Shown: positions 37,102-47,291, counted from the first letter of the stretch. The stretch is DNA of 64,000 nucleotides from Lachnospiraceae bacterium (GCA_030526405.1 JAUNCZ010000001.1:62001-126000); one strand, 5' to 3'. The notes: generated by a model not told the origin, from the sequence alone. Program-made: numbers and translations.

Positions 37102-37776
37102 ATGCAGGAAACCTACAGAACAGTATACAGAGGCGGAACAGGGGAAATTGTGGAGAAGAAATCCCGCTTTATTGCAGATATCAGACTGGTGGAGAGCGAG
37201 GAGGAAGCCCTGGCCTTTATTGAAGGAAAAAGGAAGCAGTACTGGGATGCAAGGCATCACTGCTTTGCCTATATTATCGGAGACATGGAGCAGACTGTGC
37301 GGGCCAGCGATGACGGAGAGCCCTCCGGTACAGCAGGAAAACCCATTCTGAATGTGCTGCAGGGAGAGGGACTCAGGAACATTGTGGCAGTTGTGACCAG
37401 ATATTTCGGTGGAACTCTTCTTGGAACAGGAGGGCTTGTACGGGCCTATTCCCAGGCGACCCAGGAGGGGTTGAAGGAGAGTATTCTCATTGATAAGAAG
37501 CTGGGAGCTGTTCTTCGGATCGAGACAGATTATGTGGGCCTTGGCAAGATTCAGTATATTATGGGACAGAGGGGAATTCCCCTGCTAGGCTCTGAGTATA
37601 CAGAGTCGGTTGCACTGGAGGCCATGGTACCTGTTTCGGAGGAGAAGGCATTTACAGCGGAGCTGATCGATGCCACCAACGGAGGGGTCAGGATCGAGAA
37701 GACGGACACCTGCTATTATGGGGAGGTGAACGGAGAGGTTCTTACAGGAGCAGCTCTGAACGGTGAAGACAGCTGA
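37102..37776 (+). CDS. YigZ/IMPACT family protein
   Basis: 224 residues. The N-terminal UPF0029/IMPACT domain has KKSRFIADIR, ARHHCFAY, DDGEPSGTAGKPIL and VTRYFGGTLLGTGGLVRAY; the C-terminal DUF1949 domain follows. IMPACT homologs bind translation or stress regulators in eukaryotes; the bacterial role is not settled. Start ATG 37102 follows AAAGGGGAGCAGAAT. It is divergent from the penicillin-binding protein gene, which lies 193 bases away across an AT-rich region. Confidence 0.92.
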   Translation: MQETYRTVYRGGTGEIVEKKSRFIADIRLVESEEEALAFIEGKRKQYWDARHHCFAYIIGDMEQTVRASDDGEPSGTAGKPILNVLQGEGLRNIVAVVTRYFGGTLLGTGGLVRAYSQATQEGLKESILIDKKLGAVLRIETDYVGLGKIQYIMGQRGIPLLGSEYTESVALEAMVPVSEEKAFTAELIDATNGGVRIEKTDTCYYGEVNGEVLTGAALNGEDS

Positions 37777-37811
37777 GATGGGACTGGAAAACCAGAGAAA
37801 GCAGCAGAAAT

Positions 37812-37840
37812 TTGCGAAGCTGGTGTTCTTGTGCTATGAT
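37812..37840 (+). promoter_or_regulatory. Promoter of the tsaE operon
   Basis: TTGCGA (37812-37817), 17 bases, TATGAT (37835-37840), 56 bases before tsaE. A second TATAAT lies at 37872 close to the ribosome site AAAGGAAAG. Confidence 0.55.
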
Positions 37841-37895
37841 ACCAGGATAGCAGAATATGAAATCAGTAGTATAATAATAAAGGAAAGAATAATCT

Positions 37896-38333
37896 ATGCA
37901 GCGATTTGAAACAAATTCTCCTGAGGAGACATTTCTTCTGGCAAAGAAGCTGGGGGAACAGGCCCAGGGAGGAATGATCTTCACATTAAATGGTGATCTG
38001 GGTGTGGGAAAAACTGTTTTTACCCAGGGAATGGCAAAGGGTCTGGGGATTGATGAGCCGGTGAACAGTCCTACCTTCACCATTGTGCAGGAGTATGAAA
38101 GCGGACGTCTTCCGCTGTATCATTTTGATGTGTACAGAATCGGTGATCCGGAGGAGATGGAGGAAATCGGATACGACGACTATTTCTTCGGCGAGGGAGT
38201 CACTCTTATTGAGTGGGCGGAGCTGATTCAGGAACTGATTCCGGAGAACAGAATCAGTATCACCATCGAAAAGAATCCGGAAAAAGGCTTTGATTACAGA
38301 ATGATCACAATAGAAGGGATGGAAGAAGCATGA
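37896..38333 (+). CDS. tsaE: tRNA threonylcarbamoyladenosine biosynthesis ATPase TsaE
   Basis: 145 residues. TsaE is the ATPase that resets the TsaB-TsaD complex in making t6A37 on ANN-decoding tRNAs. P-loop GDLGVGKT is at about 30-37, followed by NSPTFTIVQEYE and LIEWAELI. It overlaps tsaB by four bases. TsaD and TsaC are not in this window. Confidence 0.96.
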   Translation: MQRFETNSPEETFLLAKKLGEQAQGGMIFTLNGDLGVGKTVFTQGMAKGLGIDEPVNSPTFTIVQEYESGRLPLYHFDVYRIGDPEEMEEIGYDDYFFGEGVTLIEWAELIQELIPENRISITIEKNPEKGFDYRMITIEGMEEA

Positions 38334-39040
38334 AATTACTGGCAATTGACAGCTCAGGCATGGTGGCCTCCATTGCTGTCTGGGAGGACGATCTCCTTCT
38401 GGCGGAATATACAGTGAATTATAAGAAAACCCATTCCCAGACACTGCTTCCTATGCTGGATGAGGTGTCCGGAATGATTGAACTGGACCTGAATACGGTG
38501 GATGCCATTGCGGTGACAAAGGGTCCGGGATCCTTTACCGGACTTCGTATTGGCTCTGCCACAGCCAAGGGACTGGGACTGGCGTTGAAGAAGCCGGTGG
38601 TTCCTGTGCCCACAGTGGATGCGCTGGCCTACAATGCAGTCTATGCACCGGGCTATATCTGTCCGATTATGGATGCAAGACGTTCCCAGGTATATACAGG
38701 TCTGTATACCTTTGAGGGAAGAGAGATGAAAACTGTCATGGAACAGGTGCCCCTCTCTGTTGCTGATCTGGCAGAAAAGCTGAATCAGCTGGAGGCACCG
38801 GTGCTGTTTCTTGGAGATGGCGTTCCGGTTTATGAGAAGCTTCTCGGTGAGCTTCTTACTGTTCCTTATTCCTTTGCACCGGCGCATATGAACAGACAGA
38901 GAGCCGGCTCGCTGGCAGCTCTGGCAGCTGTGCTGTATGAGCAGGGTCAGGTGGTGTCTGCCATGGAGTACCAGCCGGATTATCTCCGTCTGTCCCAGGC
39001 AGAGAGGGAAAGAGCAGAGCGGGAGGCAAAGCAGGCATGA
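38330..39040 (+). CDS. tsaB: tRNA threonylcarbamoyladenosine biosynthesis protein TsaB
   Basis: 236 residues, ASKHA fold. TsaB is the partner that stabilises TsaD. The motif LAIDSSGMVASIAV at the start and KGPGSFTGLRIGSATAKGL near 63-81 are diagnostic. It overlaps tsaE and rimI by four bases each (ATGA), so the three are translated together. Confidence 0.96.
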   Translation: MKLLAIDSSGMVASIAVWEDDLLLAEYTVNYKKTHSQTLLPMLDEVSGMIELDLNTVDAIAVTKGPGSFTGLRIGSATAKGLGLALKKPVVPVPTVDALAYNAVYAPGYICPIMDARRSQVYTGLYTFEGREMKTVMEQVPLSVADLAEKLNQLEAPVLFLGDGVPVYEKLLGELLTVPYSFAPAHMNRQRAGSLAALAAVLYEQGQVVSAMEYQPDYLRLSQAERERAEREAKQA

Positions 39041-39474
39041 TCATCAGAGAGATGTGCATGGCAGATCTGGAGCAGGTGGTGCCTCTGGAACAGGAGAATT
39101 TCAGCACCCCCTGGTCAGAGGCGGATTTTGCCGGATATCTTCCCAGGGAGGAAGGGCTGTTTCTGGTGGCTGAGGAGAAGGGAACCCTGCTGGGTTACTG
39201 TGGTGTGATCCTGTCTCCGCCGGAGGGGGATATTACCAATGTATCTGTCAGCTCCGGAGCCAGAAGAAGGGGCGTTGGCCGGGCTCTTGTGGAGGAGATG
39301 CTGAAGAGAACACAGGAACTGGGTGTGGACACACTGTTTCTGGAGGTCAGAAAAAGCAACGAGGCAGCCATTGCACTGTATCAGAAGCAGGGCTTTAAAG
39401 AGGTGGGAATCCGAAAGAACTATTACGAAAAACCCACAGAGGATGCCCTGATCATGACAAGAGTACCGGAATGA
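39037..39474 (+). CDS. rimI: Ribosomal protein S18-alanine N-acetyltransferase
   Basis: 145 residues, one GNAT domain. RimI acetylates the N-terminal alanine of S18. The acetyl-CoA motif ARRRGVGRALVEEML lies near 73-87, preceded by ITNVSVSSG, and the end NEAAIALYQKQGFKEVGIR is typical. Placement directly after tsaB (four-base overlap) is the standard context and supports the RimI call over other GNATs. Confidence 0.95.
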   Translation: MIIREMCMADLEQVVPLEQENFSTPWSEADFAGYLPREEGLFLVAEEKGTLLGYCGVILSPPEGDITNVSVSSGARRRGVGRALVEEMLKRTQELGVDTLFLEVRKSNEAAIALYQKQGFKEVGIRKNYYEKPTEDALIMTRVPE

Positions 39475-39508
39475 CTGTGAGCAGCAGTAAAAGAAAGGCG
39501 GAGGAAAT

Positions 39509-39832
39509 ATGACAGGAGCATTTGATTGGATTTTAGCTGCAATCTGTACTGTATGTGCAGTTCTTCTTCTCAGTGGACACGGGGATGGGTTGATGAAGAT
39601 GTTTGGTTCGGACTCTTCCCGGCAGATGTCCATGAAAGTGGAAAAAAAGAGAACAAAGGAGCAGGAGCTTAAGTTTCAGAGGGCAATGGGTGCATACTGT
39701 GCTGTTGTGGCAGTGTGTGAGATTGTTCTGGCATTATTTGGAAATGCGAACAGAATGGTCCCTGTTGTTACAATTGTGATCGGAATTGCCGGTCTTGTGG
39801 CTGTTGTGATGTATATGAGGCGCCTGTCATAG
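39509..39832 (+). CDS. Small membrane protein, unknown
   Basis: 107 residues. Three hydrophobic segments lie at about 6-22, 61-80 and 85-103, with a basic cytoplasmic stretch between the first two (MKVEKKRTKEQELKF). No recognised family. It starts behind AAAGGCGGAGGAAAT, 34 bases after rimI, and may be transcribed with the tsa genes. Confidence 0.7.
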   Translation: MTGAFDWILAAICTVCAVLLLSGHGDGLMKMFGSDSSRQMSMKVEKKRTKEQELKFQRAMGAYCAVVAVCEIVLALFGNANRMVPVVTIVIGIAGLVAVVMYMRRLS

Positions 39833-39897
39833 GAAAGTGACAGGGATGCGTGGAGCTGAGCAGGCTCCCGGATAAGGATAGAACACGAAGGTAGTAT

Positions 39898-40845
39898 ATG
39901 AAGACAGATACATTTTTTACAATGTCAAAAGCAGATGAGCTTCTTCTGGAGGTGCTGGCGGCGGAACCGGATCCCGGGATCCCTGTAAAGGGGATCATTC
40001 AGATCGTTCACGGCAACTGTGAGCACAAGGAAAGATATCTGCCATTTATCCGATATATGACTTCGGCAGGATATGCCTGTATTATTCATGATCACAGAGG
40101 TCACGGAAGAAGTGTGCGCAGTCAGGAAGATCTGGGATATATGTATGGACTGGGAGAGAAGGGACTTCTTTCAGATATCCATCAGATCACTGTGATGGCC
40201 AAGAAGAGATGGCCGGGACTTCCTCTGATCCAGCTGGGTCACGGAATGGGTTCTCTGGCAGTAAGATGCTGCCTGAAAAAGTGGGAGGAGGATGTGTTCT
40301 GTGTGATCCTGTCCGGCTCTCACAGCAAGAATCCTCTGACTGCTCCGGGAATCATCTACGCAAAGCTGCGCAGAAGGAAGGTAAAGAAAAAAAGCAAAGT
40401 CCTGAAGCAGATCATGCATGTGCCCTACGATAAACGTTTTCCGGGGGAAAATGCAGAGTTCAACTGGCTTTGCAGAAACCAGGATGTGGTGGCGGAATAT
40501 AATGAGGATCCTCTCTGTGGCTTTGAACTGTCTGTGGATGGCTACGATACCTACCTGCATCTGATGCAGGATACCTACAAAAAACAGAGGTGGAGAACCG
40601 AAAAGCCGGAGCTTCCCATTCTGTTTGTAGGGGGTGCTGATGATCCTTATATCGGAGGACCGGCTCCCTTCCATCAGGCTCTTCGGGCCATGAGAAGTCT
40701 GGGCTACAGAAATGTAAAGGGAAAGCTCTATCCCGGTCTGCGCCATGAGGTGCTGAATGAGGAGGAGCGGGAACTGGTATTCCGGGATCTGGAGAATTAT
40801 CTGGATAAAATGCTGGAAAAACTGGGAAATCCTGAAAATGAATAA
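39898..40845 (+). CDS. Alpha/beta hydrolase, serine nucleophile replaced by glycine
   Basis: 315 residues, Hydrolase_4/lysophospholipase-like. The cap-less core is clear: QIVHGNCEHKERYLPF (oxyanion HG), DHRGHGRS, and the nucleophile elbow. The elbow reads GHGMGS at about residues 114-119 where the family has GHSMGS; codon GGA at 40243-40245 gives Gly at residue 116. The acid is likely the Asp in GGADDPYIGG (near 249) and the base the His in GLRHEVLN (near 283), both kept. Loss of the serine suggests no ordinary esterase activity. Start ATG 39898 has a moderate AAGGTAGTAT site. Confidence 0.88.
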   Translation: MKTDTFFTMSKADELLLEVLAAEPDPGIPVKGIIQIVHGNCEHKERYLPFIRYMTSAGYACIIHDHRGHGRSVRSQEDLGYMYGLGEKGLLSDIHQITVMAKKRWPGLPLIQLGHGMGSLAVRCCLKKWEEDVFCVILSGSHSKNPLTAPGIIYAKLRRRKVKKKSKVLKQIMHVPYDKRFPGENAEFNWLCRNQDVVAEYNEDPLCGFELSVDGYDTYLHLMQDTYKKQRWRTEKPELPILFVGGADDPYIGGPAPFHQALRAMRSLGYRNVKGKLYPGLRHEVLNEEERELVFRDLENYLDKMLEKLGNPENE

Positions 40846-40854
40846 GAAATGCAT

Positions 40855-40889
40855 GCCGCTTCTGTACAGGAAGCGGCTTTGTTCGTTTT
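40855..40889 (+). terminator. Terminator of the hydrolase gene
   Basis: GCCGCTTC (40855-40862) pairs with GAAGCGGC (40870-40877) over a seven-base loop, followed by TTTGTTCGTTTT. Confidence 0.85.
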
Positions 40890-40935
40890 ACAGGAGCTTT
40901 GTCTGCGTCGTTGGTGGGGATCCTTCATATATTAC

Positions 40936-40965
40936 TTGACAGTATGTACTCAGTGTTCTTACAAT
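40936..40965 (+). promoter_or_regulatory. Promoter of the malQ-glgP fusion gene
   Basis: TTGACA (40936-40941), 18 bases, TACAAT (40960-40965). Downstream, CTGCCCTTTGCC and GGCAAGGAGCAG (about 40988-41014) can form a hairpin in the 5' leader. No catabolite-repression palindrome is obvious. Confidence 0.7.
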
Positions 40966-41036
40966 GAAACAGTGTGTAATAAAAAATGCTGCCCTTTGCC
41001 GGGGCAAGGAGCAGTGGATTAGAGGAGTGTAGTAAT

Positions 41037-44000
41037 ATGAGATCAAGCGGAATTCTGCTTCCTGTGTCCTCTCTGCCGTCAAGATACGGAATCGGAGGAT
41101 TTTCCAGAGAAGCCTATCACTTTGTGGATCAGTTAAAACGTGCAGGCCAGAGCAACTGGCAGGTTTTGCCACTGGGACCCACCGGATACGGTGATTCTCC
41201 CTATCAGGCATTTTCCACCTTTGCGGGAAATCCATACTTTATTTCCCTGGATACACTGATGGAGGAGGGACTCCTTACCAGAGAGGAGTGTATGGAAGCT
41301 GACTGTGGCGAGAACCCGGCCTATGTGGATTACGGCTGGCTGTACAATACCCGCTATAATGTATTACGTAAGGCATTTTCCAGATTTCAGCCTGGAGAGC
41401 CTTATGGTCGATTTGTAGAGGACAATGCGTTCTGGCTGGAGGACTACTGTCTGTTCATGGCACTGAAAAACAAGCTGAACGGAGAGTGCTGGGTAAACTG
41501 GCCGGAGGAGTATAAAACACGTCAGCCTGAGGCAATGGAGGCTGCGAAGGAGGAGCTGGCAGAGGAAATCAGCTTCTATTCCTTCCTTCAGTACAAATTC
41601 ATGCAGCAGTGGACGGCACTGAAGGCCTATGCCAACAGCTGCGGAATCCGCATCATCGGTGATATTCCGATCTATGTTGCTTTTGATAATTCCGATGCCT
41701 GGAGTAATCCGGAGCTGTTCCAGTTTGATGAGGACTGTACACCAACTGCAGTGGCAGGCTGCCCGCCGGATGCCTTTGCGGAGGATGGTCAGCTCTGGGG
41801 CAATCCCCTGTATCGCTGGGACTATCACAAGGAGACCGGCTATGCATGGTGGATCCAGCGCGTAAAACACTGTATGAAGCTGTATGATGTGATCCGTGTG
41901 GATCATTTCCGTGGCTTTGACGAGTATTATGCCATCCCTTACGGCGATGACACTGCCCGCAATGGAAAATGGATGCCGGGACCTGGAATGGATCTCTTTA
42001 CTGCCATTGAGAAGGAGCTGGGCAAGCTGGATGTGATCGCTGAGGATCTGGGTACTCTTACAGACAGTGTGATCCAGCTGGTAAAGGACAGCGGCTTCCC
42101 GGGTATGAAGGTGCTTCAGTTTGCCTTCGGCGGAGATTACGAAAATATGTATCTGCCTCATAATTATGAGCAGAACTGTGTTGTATATACAGGAACCCAT
42201 GACAACAATACAACTGTGGGCTGGTACAAGGAGATGAACCCTGCAGAGCGTGAGTTCTCCAAGACCTATATGGACAACTACCGCACTTCACCGGCTGAGA
42301 TCCACTGGGATTTCATCCGTATGGCACTGTCCAGCATTGCAGATCTTGCCATCATCCCTATGCAGGATTATCTTGGACTGGGCTCTGAGGCCCGCCTGAA
42401 CTTCCCATCCACTCTGGGTGAGAACTGGAAATGGAGACTGCTGCCGGGACAGTTCAATGAGGAGCTGGTGGAGCGTATCCATGATCTGGCAGTTCGCTAC
42501 AGCCGTATTCCAAAGGAGGCCATGATCCAGACCACCGGAGAGCAGGAAGAGGCTCTGGAGATGGCGGAGCACGTGATGAATGCTGTGACTGAGGCACCAC
42601 TTCAGCAGGAGGTTGTATCTCCTATCGCTGAGATGGAGCAGAGAGCAGAGGAGGCCCGGGAGCTTGGCTTCCAGGAGACACAGGTGAACGATATCTCTGA
42701 GGAGGAGATGGAGGCATGGCTGGAGAACACTCTTCAGAATAAATACGGACGCCGGATGAAGCACTGCACAAGAGCGGAGATCTTCGATGCACTGATGCTG
42801 TTGCTCCGTGACAAGATGGAGAGCTGGCCTCGTGTACAGGGCAAAAAGAAGCTGTACTATATTTCTGCAGAGTTCCTGATGGGTAAACTGCTGTCCAATA
42901 ACCTGATCAATATGAACCTGTTCAACAAGGTTCGAAATATCCTTAAGAAAAATCAGCTGGATCTGGGAGATATTGAGGAGATCGAGCTGGAGCCATCCCT
43001 TGGAAATGGCGGACTGGGCCGTCTGGCTGCCTGCTTCCTGGATTCCATTGCTTCCCTTGGTCTCTACGGAGACGGTGTGGGTCTGAACTACCACTATGGT
43101 CTGTTCCGTCAGATGTTTGTAAACAACAAACAGCAGGAGGTAAAGAATACCTGGCTTACAGAGAACAGCTGGCTGATTCGCCAGAGTGAGCATTTCCAGG
43201 TGCCATTCCGTGATTTCACAGTGGAATCCACCATGTATGACATCACAATTCCAGGTTACCATGGAAAATGCAACCGTCTGCATCTCTTCGATCTTGATAC
43301 TGTGGATGATTCCATGGTGGGAGAGGATTCCATCGGCTTTGATCAGTACGATATCCGCAGATGTCTGACTCTGTTCCTGTATCCGGACGATTCCACCAGA
43401 CAGGGACAGCTGCTCCGTGCTTACCAGCAGTATTTCATGGTAAGCAATGCGGCACAGCTGATCATCAAGGAGTGTGCAGACAGAGGCGTGGATCTCCATG
43501 ATATGCCGGAGCATGTGGTGATCCAGATCAATGATACCCATCCATCCATGATCATTCCTGAGATGATCCGCCTGCTGCAGCAGAGGGGATTCTCCATGGA
43601 TGAGGCCATTGATGTGGTAAGCCGTACCTGTGCCTACACCAACCATACCATTCTGGCTGAGGCTCTTGAGAAATGGCCAATGGATTATCTGGAGGAGGTT
43701 GTACCTCACCTGCTTCCGATCATTCATGAGCTGAACAACCGGGTAAATGCAAAATTCAATGACCCGAAGGTTGCCATCATCGATGGTCAGAATCGTGTGC
43801 ATATGGCACATATGGACATTCACTACGGATTCTCTGTAAACGGTGTTGCTGCTCTGCATACCGACATTCTGAAGAAATCTGAGCTGAATGATTTCTATAA
43901 GCTGTATCCGGGCAAATTCAACAATAAGACAAACGGAATCACCTTCCGTCGCTGGCTGCTGTCCTGCAACCGCGGTCTGACAGAGTATCTGACAGAGCTG

Positions 44001-44993
44001 ATCGGACCGGAGTTCCGTTCGGATGCTACCCTCCTGAAAAAGCTCCATGACTTTGAGGAGGATCAGCAGGTGCTGATGACACTGGAGAAGATCAAGAAGA
44101 ACAATAAAAAGGCTCTTCGTCAGTATCTCTATGAGACACAGAACATCAAGCTGAATGTGGATTCTATCTTTGATGTACAGATCAAGCGTCTCCATGAGTA
44201 CAAACGTCAGCAGATGAATGCTCTGTATATCATCTATAAATATCTGGATATCAAGGCAGGAAATATTCCAACAACTCCGATCACCATGTTCTTCGGAGCA
44301 AAGGCTGCACCTGCTTATACCATCGCAAAGGATATCATCCACCTGATCCTGTGTCTGTCTGAGCTGATCCAGGCAGATCCTGAGGTAAGCCCATATCTGA
44401 AGGTGGTTATGATTGAAAACTACAATGTAACAAAGGCTGCAAAGTTGATTCCTGCTGCTGACATCTCAGAGCAGATCTCTCTGGCATCCAAGGAGGCATC
44501 CGGAACAGGAAACATGAAATTCATGCTGAACGGTGCCGTTACCCTGGGAACAGAGGACGGTGCCAATGTGGAGATCCATCAGCTGGTGGGGGATGACAAT
44601 ATCTACATCTTTGGAAAGATGCCGGATGAGGTTATCAGCCTGTATGACCAGAAGAAGGAGGATCCTGCTGCGGGATACAATCCGAAGACCTTCTATGAGG
44701 GCAGCAGACAGATCCATACACTGGTGGACTTCATCGTTTCTGAGAAAATGATGCAGACAGGAGATCCTGTCTCCCTTCAGAGACTGTACCATGAGCTCAC
44801 CAATAAGGACTGGTTCATGACTCTGCTGGATCTGGAGGATTACATCCAGACAAAGGAGAGAATGTTTGCAGACTATGAGGATCGCATGGCATGGAATAAG
44901 AAGGCCCTGATCAATATTGCTGAGGCAGGCTACTTCTCATCTGACCGTACCATCGCAGATTACGACAGAGACATCTGGCATCTGTCAAAATAA
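41037..44993 (+). CDS. malQ-glgP: 4-alpha-glucanotransferase - glycogen phosphorylase fusion
   Basis: 1318 residues from ATG 41037 behind AGAGGAGTGTAGTA. Residues 1-500 are a complete GH77 amylomaltase: RVDHFRGF with the nucleophile Asp (near 289), AEDLGT with the acid/base Glu (near 335) and THDNNTT (near 386). A Glu-rich linker of about 50 residues (500-550) follows. Residues 551-1318 are a GT35 phosphorylase: [33 protein letters not shown], and [20 protein letters not shown] with the pyridoxal-phosphate lysine near 1161. The two enzymes cooperate in maltodextrin and glycogen breakdown: MalQ lengthens short chains that GlgP then cuts to glucose 1-phosphate. They are normally separate, adjacent genes. 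The frame is open across the join, with no stop or internal ribosome site needed. Confidence 0.95.
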   Translation: MRSSGILLPVSSLPSRYGIGGFSREAYHFVDQLKRAGQSNWQVLPLGPTGYGDSPYQAFSTFAGNPYFISLDTLMEEGLLTREECMEADCGENPAYVDYGWLYNTRYNVLRKAFSRFQPGEPYGRFVEDNAFWLEDYCLFMALKNKLNGECWVNWPEEYKTRQPEAMEAAKEELAEEISFYSFLQYKFMQQWTALKAYANSCGIRIIGDIPIYVAFDNSDAWSNPELFQFDEDCTPTAVAGCPPDAFAEDGQLWGNPLYRWDYHKETGYAWWIQRVKHCMKLYDVIRVDHFRGFDEYYAIPYGDDTARNGKWMPGPGMDLFTAIEKELGKLDVIAEDLGTLTDSVIQLVKDSGFPGMKVLQFAFGGDYENMYLPHNYEQNCVVYTGTHDNNTTVGWYKEMNPAEREFSKTYMDNYRTSPAEIHWDFIRMALSSIADLAIIPMQDYLGLGSEARLNFPSTLGENWKWRLLPGQFNEELVERIHDLAVRYSRIPKEAMIQTTGEQEEALEMAEHVMNAVTEAPLQQEVVSPIAEMEQRAEEARELGFQETQVNDISEEEMEAWLENTLQNKYGRRMKHCTRAEIFDALMLLLRDKMESWPRVQGKKKLYYISAEFLMGKLLSNNLINMNLFNKVRNILKKNQLDLGDIEEIELEPSLGNGGLGRLAACFLDSIASLGLYGDGVGLNYHYGLFRQMFVNNKQQEVKNTWLTENSWLIRQSEHFQVPFRDFTVESTMYDITIPGYHGKCNRLHLFDLDTVDDSMVGEDSIGFDQYDIRRCLTLFLYPDDSTRQGQLLRAYQQYFMVSNAAQLIIKECADRGVDLHDMPEHVVIQINDTHPSMIIPEMIRLLQQRGFSMDEAIDVVSRTCAYTNHTILAEALEKWPMDYLEEVVPHLLPIIHELNNRVNAKFNDPKVAIIDGQNRVHMAHMDIHYGFSVNGVAALHTDILKKSELNDFYKLYPGKFNNKTNGITFRRWLLSCNRGLTEYLTELIGPEFRSDATLLKKLHDFEEDQQVLMTLEKIKKNNKKALRQYLYETQNIKLNVDSIFDVQIKRLHEYKRQQMNALYIIYKYLDIKAGNIPTTPITMFFGAKAAPAYTIAKDIIHLILCLSELIQADPEVSPYLKVVMIENYNVTKAAKLIPAADISEQISLASKEASGTGNMKFMLNGAVTLGTEDGANVEIHQLVGDDNIYIFGKMPDEVISLYDQKKEDPAAGYNPKTFYEGSRQIHTLVDFIVSEKMMQTGDPVSLQRLYHELTNKDWFMTLLDLEDYIQTKERMFADYEDRMAWNKKALINIAEAGYFSSDRTIADYDRDIWHLSK

Positions 44994-45083
44994 ACTGAAA
45001 AACCTGTGGCTGCAGGGAGGAGACAGGAAAATCGGTCTGTGTTCCCTGTGGCTGCAAATCTATTAATATTTAGGAGGCTGTTA

Positions 45084-46676
45084 GTGGCTGATTATTCAAA
45101 AGAAATCGAAAAAAGGCGTACATTTGCCATCATCTCCCATCCGGATGCCGGCAAGACCACTCTGACTGAGAAATTCCTGCTGTACGGAGGTGCCATTAAC
45201 CTGGCAGGTTCTGTAAAGGGAAAGGCTACAGCCAGACATGCGGTATCTGACTGGATGGAGATTGAGAAGGAGAGAGGTATTTCCGTAACTTCTTCTGTTC
45301 TGCAGTTCAATTACGGAGGCTACTGCATCAATATCCTGGATACACCGGGACATCAGGACTTCTCGGAGGATACCTACCGTACACTGATGGCTGCAGACTC
45401 CGCAGTAATGGTAATCGACGGAAGTAAGGGTGTTGAGGCCCAGACAAGAAAGCTGTTTAAGGTCTGCGTTATGCGTCACATTCCGATCTTTACCTTTATC
45501 AACAAAATGGACCGTGATGCCAACGATACCTTCGATCTTCTGGATGAGATCGAGAAGGAGCTGGGCATTGCCACCTGTCCTGTAAACTGGCCCATCGGAT
45601 CAGGAAAGAACTTCAAGGGAGTATATGACAGAAACACTGAGAAGGTGCTGGTATTCTCTGATACCCAGAAGGGTACCAAGGAGGGTATCATTGAGGAGAT
45701 CGCAGTGGATGATCCGCACCTTCTGGATGTGATCACCGAGGAGCAGAAACAGACTCTTGAGGATGAGATCGAGCTTCTGGACGGAGCTGCGGCAGAGTTT
45801 GATATTGAGAAGATCAGCAAGGGAGAGCTGTCCCCTGTATTCTTCGGATCTGCCCTTACCAACTTCGGTGTGGAGACATTCCTGCAGCATTTCCTGCAGA
45901 TGACTTCCTCACCGCTGCCAAGAACCAGTGATGCCGGTGTCATCGATCCTATGTCAGAGGAGTTCTCCGGCTTTGTGTTCAAGATTCAGGCAAACATGAA
46001 CAAGAATCACCGTGACCGAATCGCCTTCATGCGTATCTGCTCCGGTAAGTTTGATGCCACCCGCGAGGTATACCATGTGCAGGGCAACAAGAAGATGCGT
46101 CTTCTTCAGCCACAGCAGATGATGGCGGATGACAGACATGTGGTGGATGAGGCTTATGCAGGTGATATCATCGGTATCTTTGATCCGGGCATCTTTGCCA
46201 TCGGAGATACCATCTGTGCACCGGGAAAGAAATTTGCCTATGAGGGAATTCCTACCTTTGCGCCGGAGCATTTTGCCCGTGTAGCTCTTCTGGATTCCAT
46301 GAAGAGAAAACAGTTTGTGAAGGGAATCAACCAGATCGCTCAGGAGGGTGCCATTCAGATCTTCCAGGAGGCCAAGGGCGGAATGGAGGAGATCATTGTG
46401 GGCGTTGTAGGTGTTCTGCAGTTCGATGTACTGAAATATCGTCTGGAAAATGAATACAACGTGGAGATCCGTCTGGATATGCTGCCATATGAGTACATCC
46501 GCTGGATCGCAAACAAGGATGAAATCAACCTTGACCGTCTGGTGGGAACCTCCGATATGAAGAAGGTTATGGATCTGAAGGGCAATCCACTGCTGCTGTT
46601 TATCAATTCCTGGAGTGTGGGCATGGTTGAGGACCGCAACGAGGGTCTGATTCTGGAGGAGTTCAGCAAAAACTAA
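45084..46676 (+). CDS. prfC: Peptide chain release factor 3
   Basis: 530 residues from a GTG start at 45084, nine bases after AGGAGG; the length matches RF3 (about 529). This GTPase recycles RF1/RF2 after termination. G1 SHPDAGKTTL, G2 RGISVTSSV, G3 DTPGHQDFSEDTYR and G4 NKMD are clear. An upstream in-frame start at 45006 would add residues unlike any RF3. The spacer holds two copies of CCTGTGGCTGCA (45003, 45045). Confidence 0.96.
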   Translation: MADYSKEIEKRRTFAIISHPDAGKTTLTEKFLLYGGAINLAGSVKGKATARHAVSDWMEIEKERGISVTSSVLQFNYGGYCINILDTPGHQDFSEDTYRTLMAADSAVMVIDGSKGVEAQTRKLFKVCVMRHIPIFTFINKMDRDANDTFDLLDEIEKELGIATCPVNWPIGSGKNFKGVYDRNTEKVLVFSDTQKGTKEGIIEEIAVDDPHLLDVITEEQKQTLEDEIELLDGAAAEFDIEKISKGELSPVFFGSALTNFGVETFLQHFLQMTSSPLPRTSDAGVIDPMSEEFSGFVFKIQANMNKNHRDRIAFMRICSGKFDATREVYHVQGNKKMRLLQPQQMMADDRHVVDEAYAGDIIGIFDPGIFAIGDTICAPGKKFAYEGIPTFAPEHFARVALLDSMKRKQFVKGINQIAQEGAIQIFQEAKGGMEEIIVGVVGVLQFDVLKYRLENEYNVEIRLDMLPYEYIRWIANKDEINLDRLVGTSDMKKVMDLKGNPLLLFINSWSVGMVEDRNEGLILEEFSKN

Positions 46677-46732
46677 GGGTGTTCACCGATGCCCGGAATG
46701 ACCGGGACAAATGAACTATCCGAAAAGGATGC

Positions 46733-46761
46733 TTTTCATTTGTACTGCTTTTTGTTATAAT
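46733..46761 (+). promoter_or_regulatory. Candidate promoter of the Asp23 gene
   Basis: TTTTCA (46733-46738), 17 bases, TATAAT (46756-46761), 87 bases before the Asp23 gene start. The -35 box is weak. Confidence 0.45.
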
Positions 46762-46847
46762 GACTCTGATAATGGGCATCCTGTAAGGGTGTGACAGAAT
46801 AAGAGCAAAGTAAATTTGCATAGGGATGATCCATAAGGAGGGCTGAC

Positions 46848-47234
46848 ATGGCAGATAATAAGAATAGAAATACTTATACAATCTACGATGACAACACCAT
46901 CGGCACTGTTCAGATCGCTGATGAGGTGGTGGCTATCATTGCGGGTCTTGCTGCTACTGAGGTAGAGGGTGTAGACTCTATGGTTGGAAATATTACAAAC
47001 GAGCTTGTGGCTAAGCTGGGAATGAAAAACCTTGCCAAGGGTGTAAAGGTTGAGGTGAAGGATAACGTAGTTCAGGTGAGAATCGTTCTGAATATCAAAT
47101 ACGGCTACAACATTCCGGACACCAGCAAGGCTGTTCAGGAGAGAGTAAAAGGGGCAATCGAGAACATGACAGGTCTGGAGGTTTCAGGCGTGGATGTTGG
47201 TATTGCGGACGTGGTACTGGATCCGGAAAAATAA
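46848..47234 (+). CDS. Asp23/Gls24 family envelope stress protein
   Basis: 128 residues, a single Asp23 domain. IADEVVAIIAGLAATEVEGV near the start and VKVEVKDNVVQVRIVLNIKYG are typical of the YqhY branch found next to nusB or accB in Firmicutes. Relatives in Bacillus are linked to membrane lipid synthesis control and cell-wall stress. Start ATG 46848 follows AAGGAGGGCTGAC. A stem-loop at 47248-47286 separates it from nusB. Confidence 0.93.
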   Translation: MADNKNRNTYTIYDDNTIGTVQIADEVVAIIAGLAATEVEGVDSMVGNITNELVAKLGMKNLAKGVKVEVKDNVVQVRIVLNIKYGYNIPDTSKAVQERVKGAIENMTGLEVSGVDVGIADVVLDPEK

Positions 47235-47247
47235 CAGGCAGTTGAAC

Positions 47248-47291
47248 AAGGGGGGAACTGGAAGAATCATATTTCAGAGCCCCCTTATCTT
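47248..47291 (+). terminator. Possible terminator between Asp23 gene and nusB
   Basis: AAGGGGG pairs with CCCCCTT (47280-47286) around a 25-base loop with an inner CTG/CAG pairing, then ATCTTT. It is weak and may only attenuate. Confidence 0.4.

Noticed and set aside
42288..44342. Minus-strand open frame of 684 codons opposite the phosphorylase domain
   Set aside because: The sequence is low in recognisable motifs and rich in His/Gln/Leu, as expected from antisense of this codon usage.
45003..45056. Direct repeat CCTGTGGCTGCA twice before prfC
   Set aside because: Two short copies without other structure; too little to call a control site.
45006..45083. Upstream start for prfC
   Set aside because: The extra 26 residues match no RF3, and a strong AGGAGG site precedes GTG 45084.
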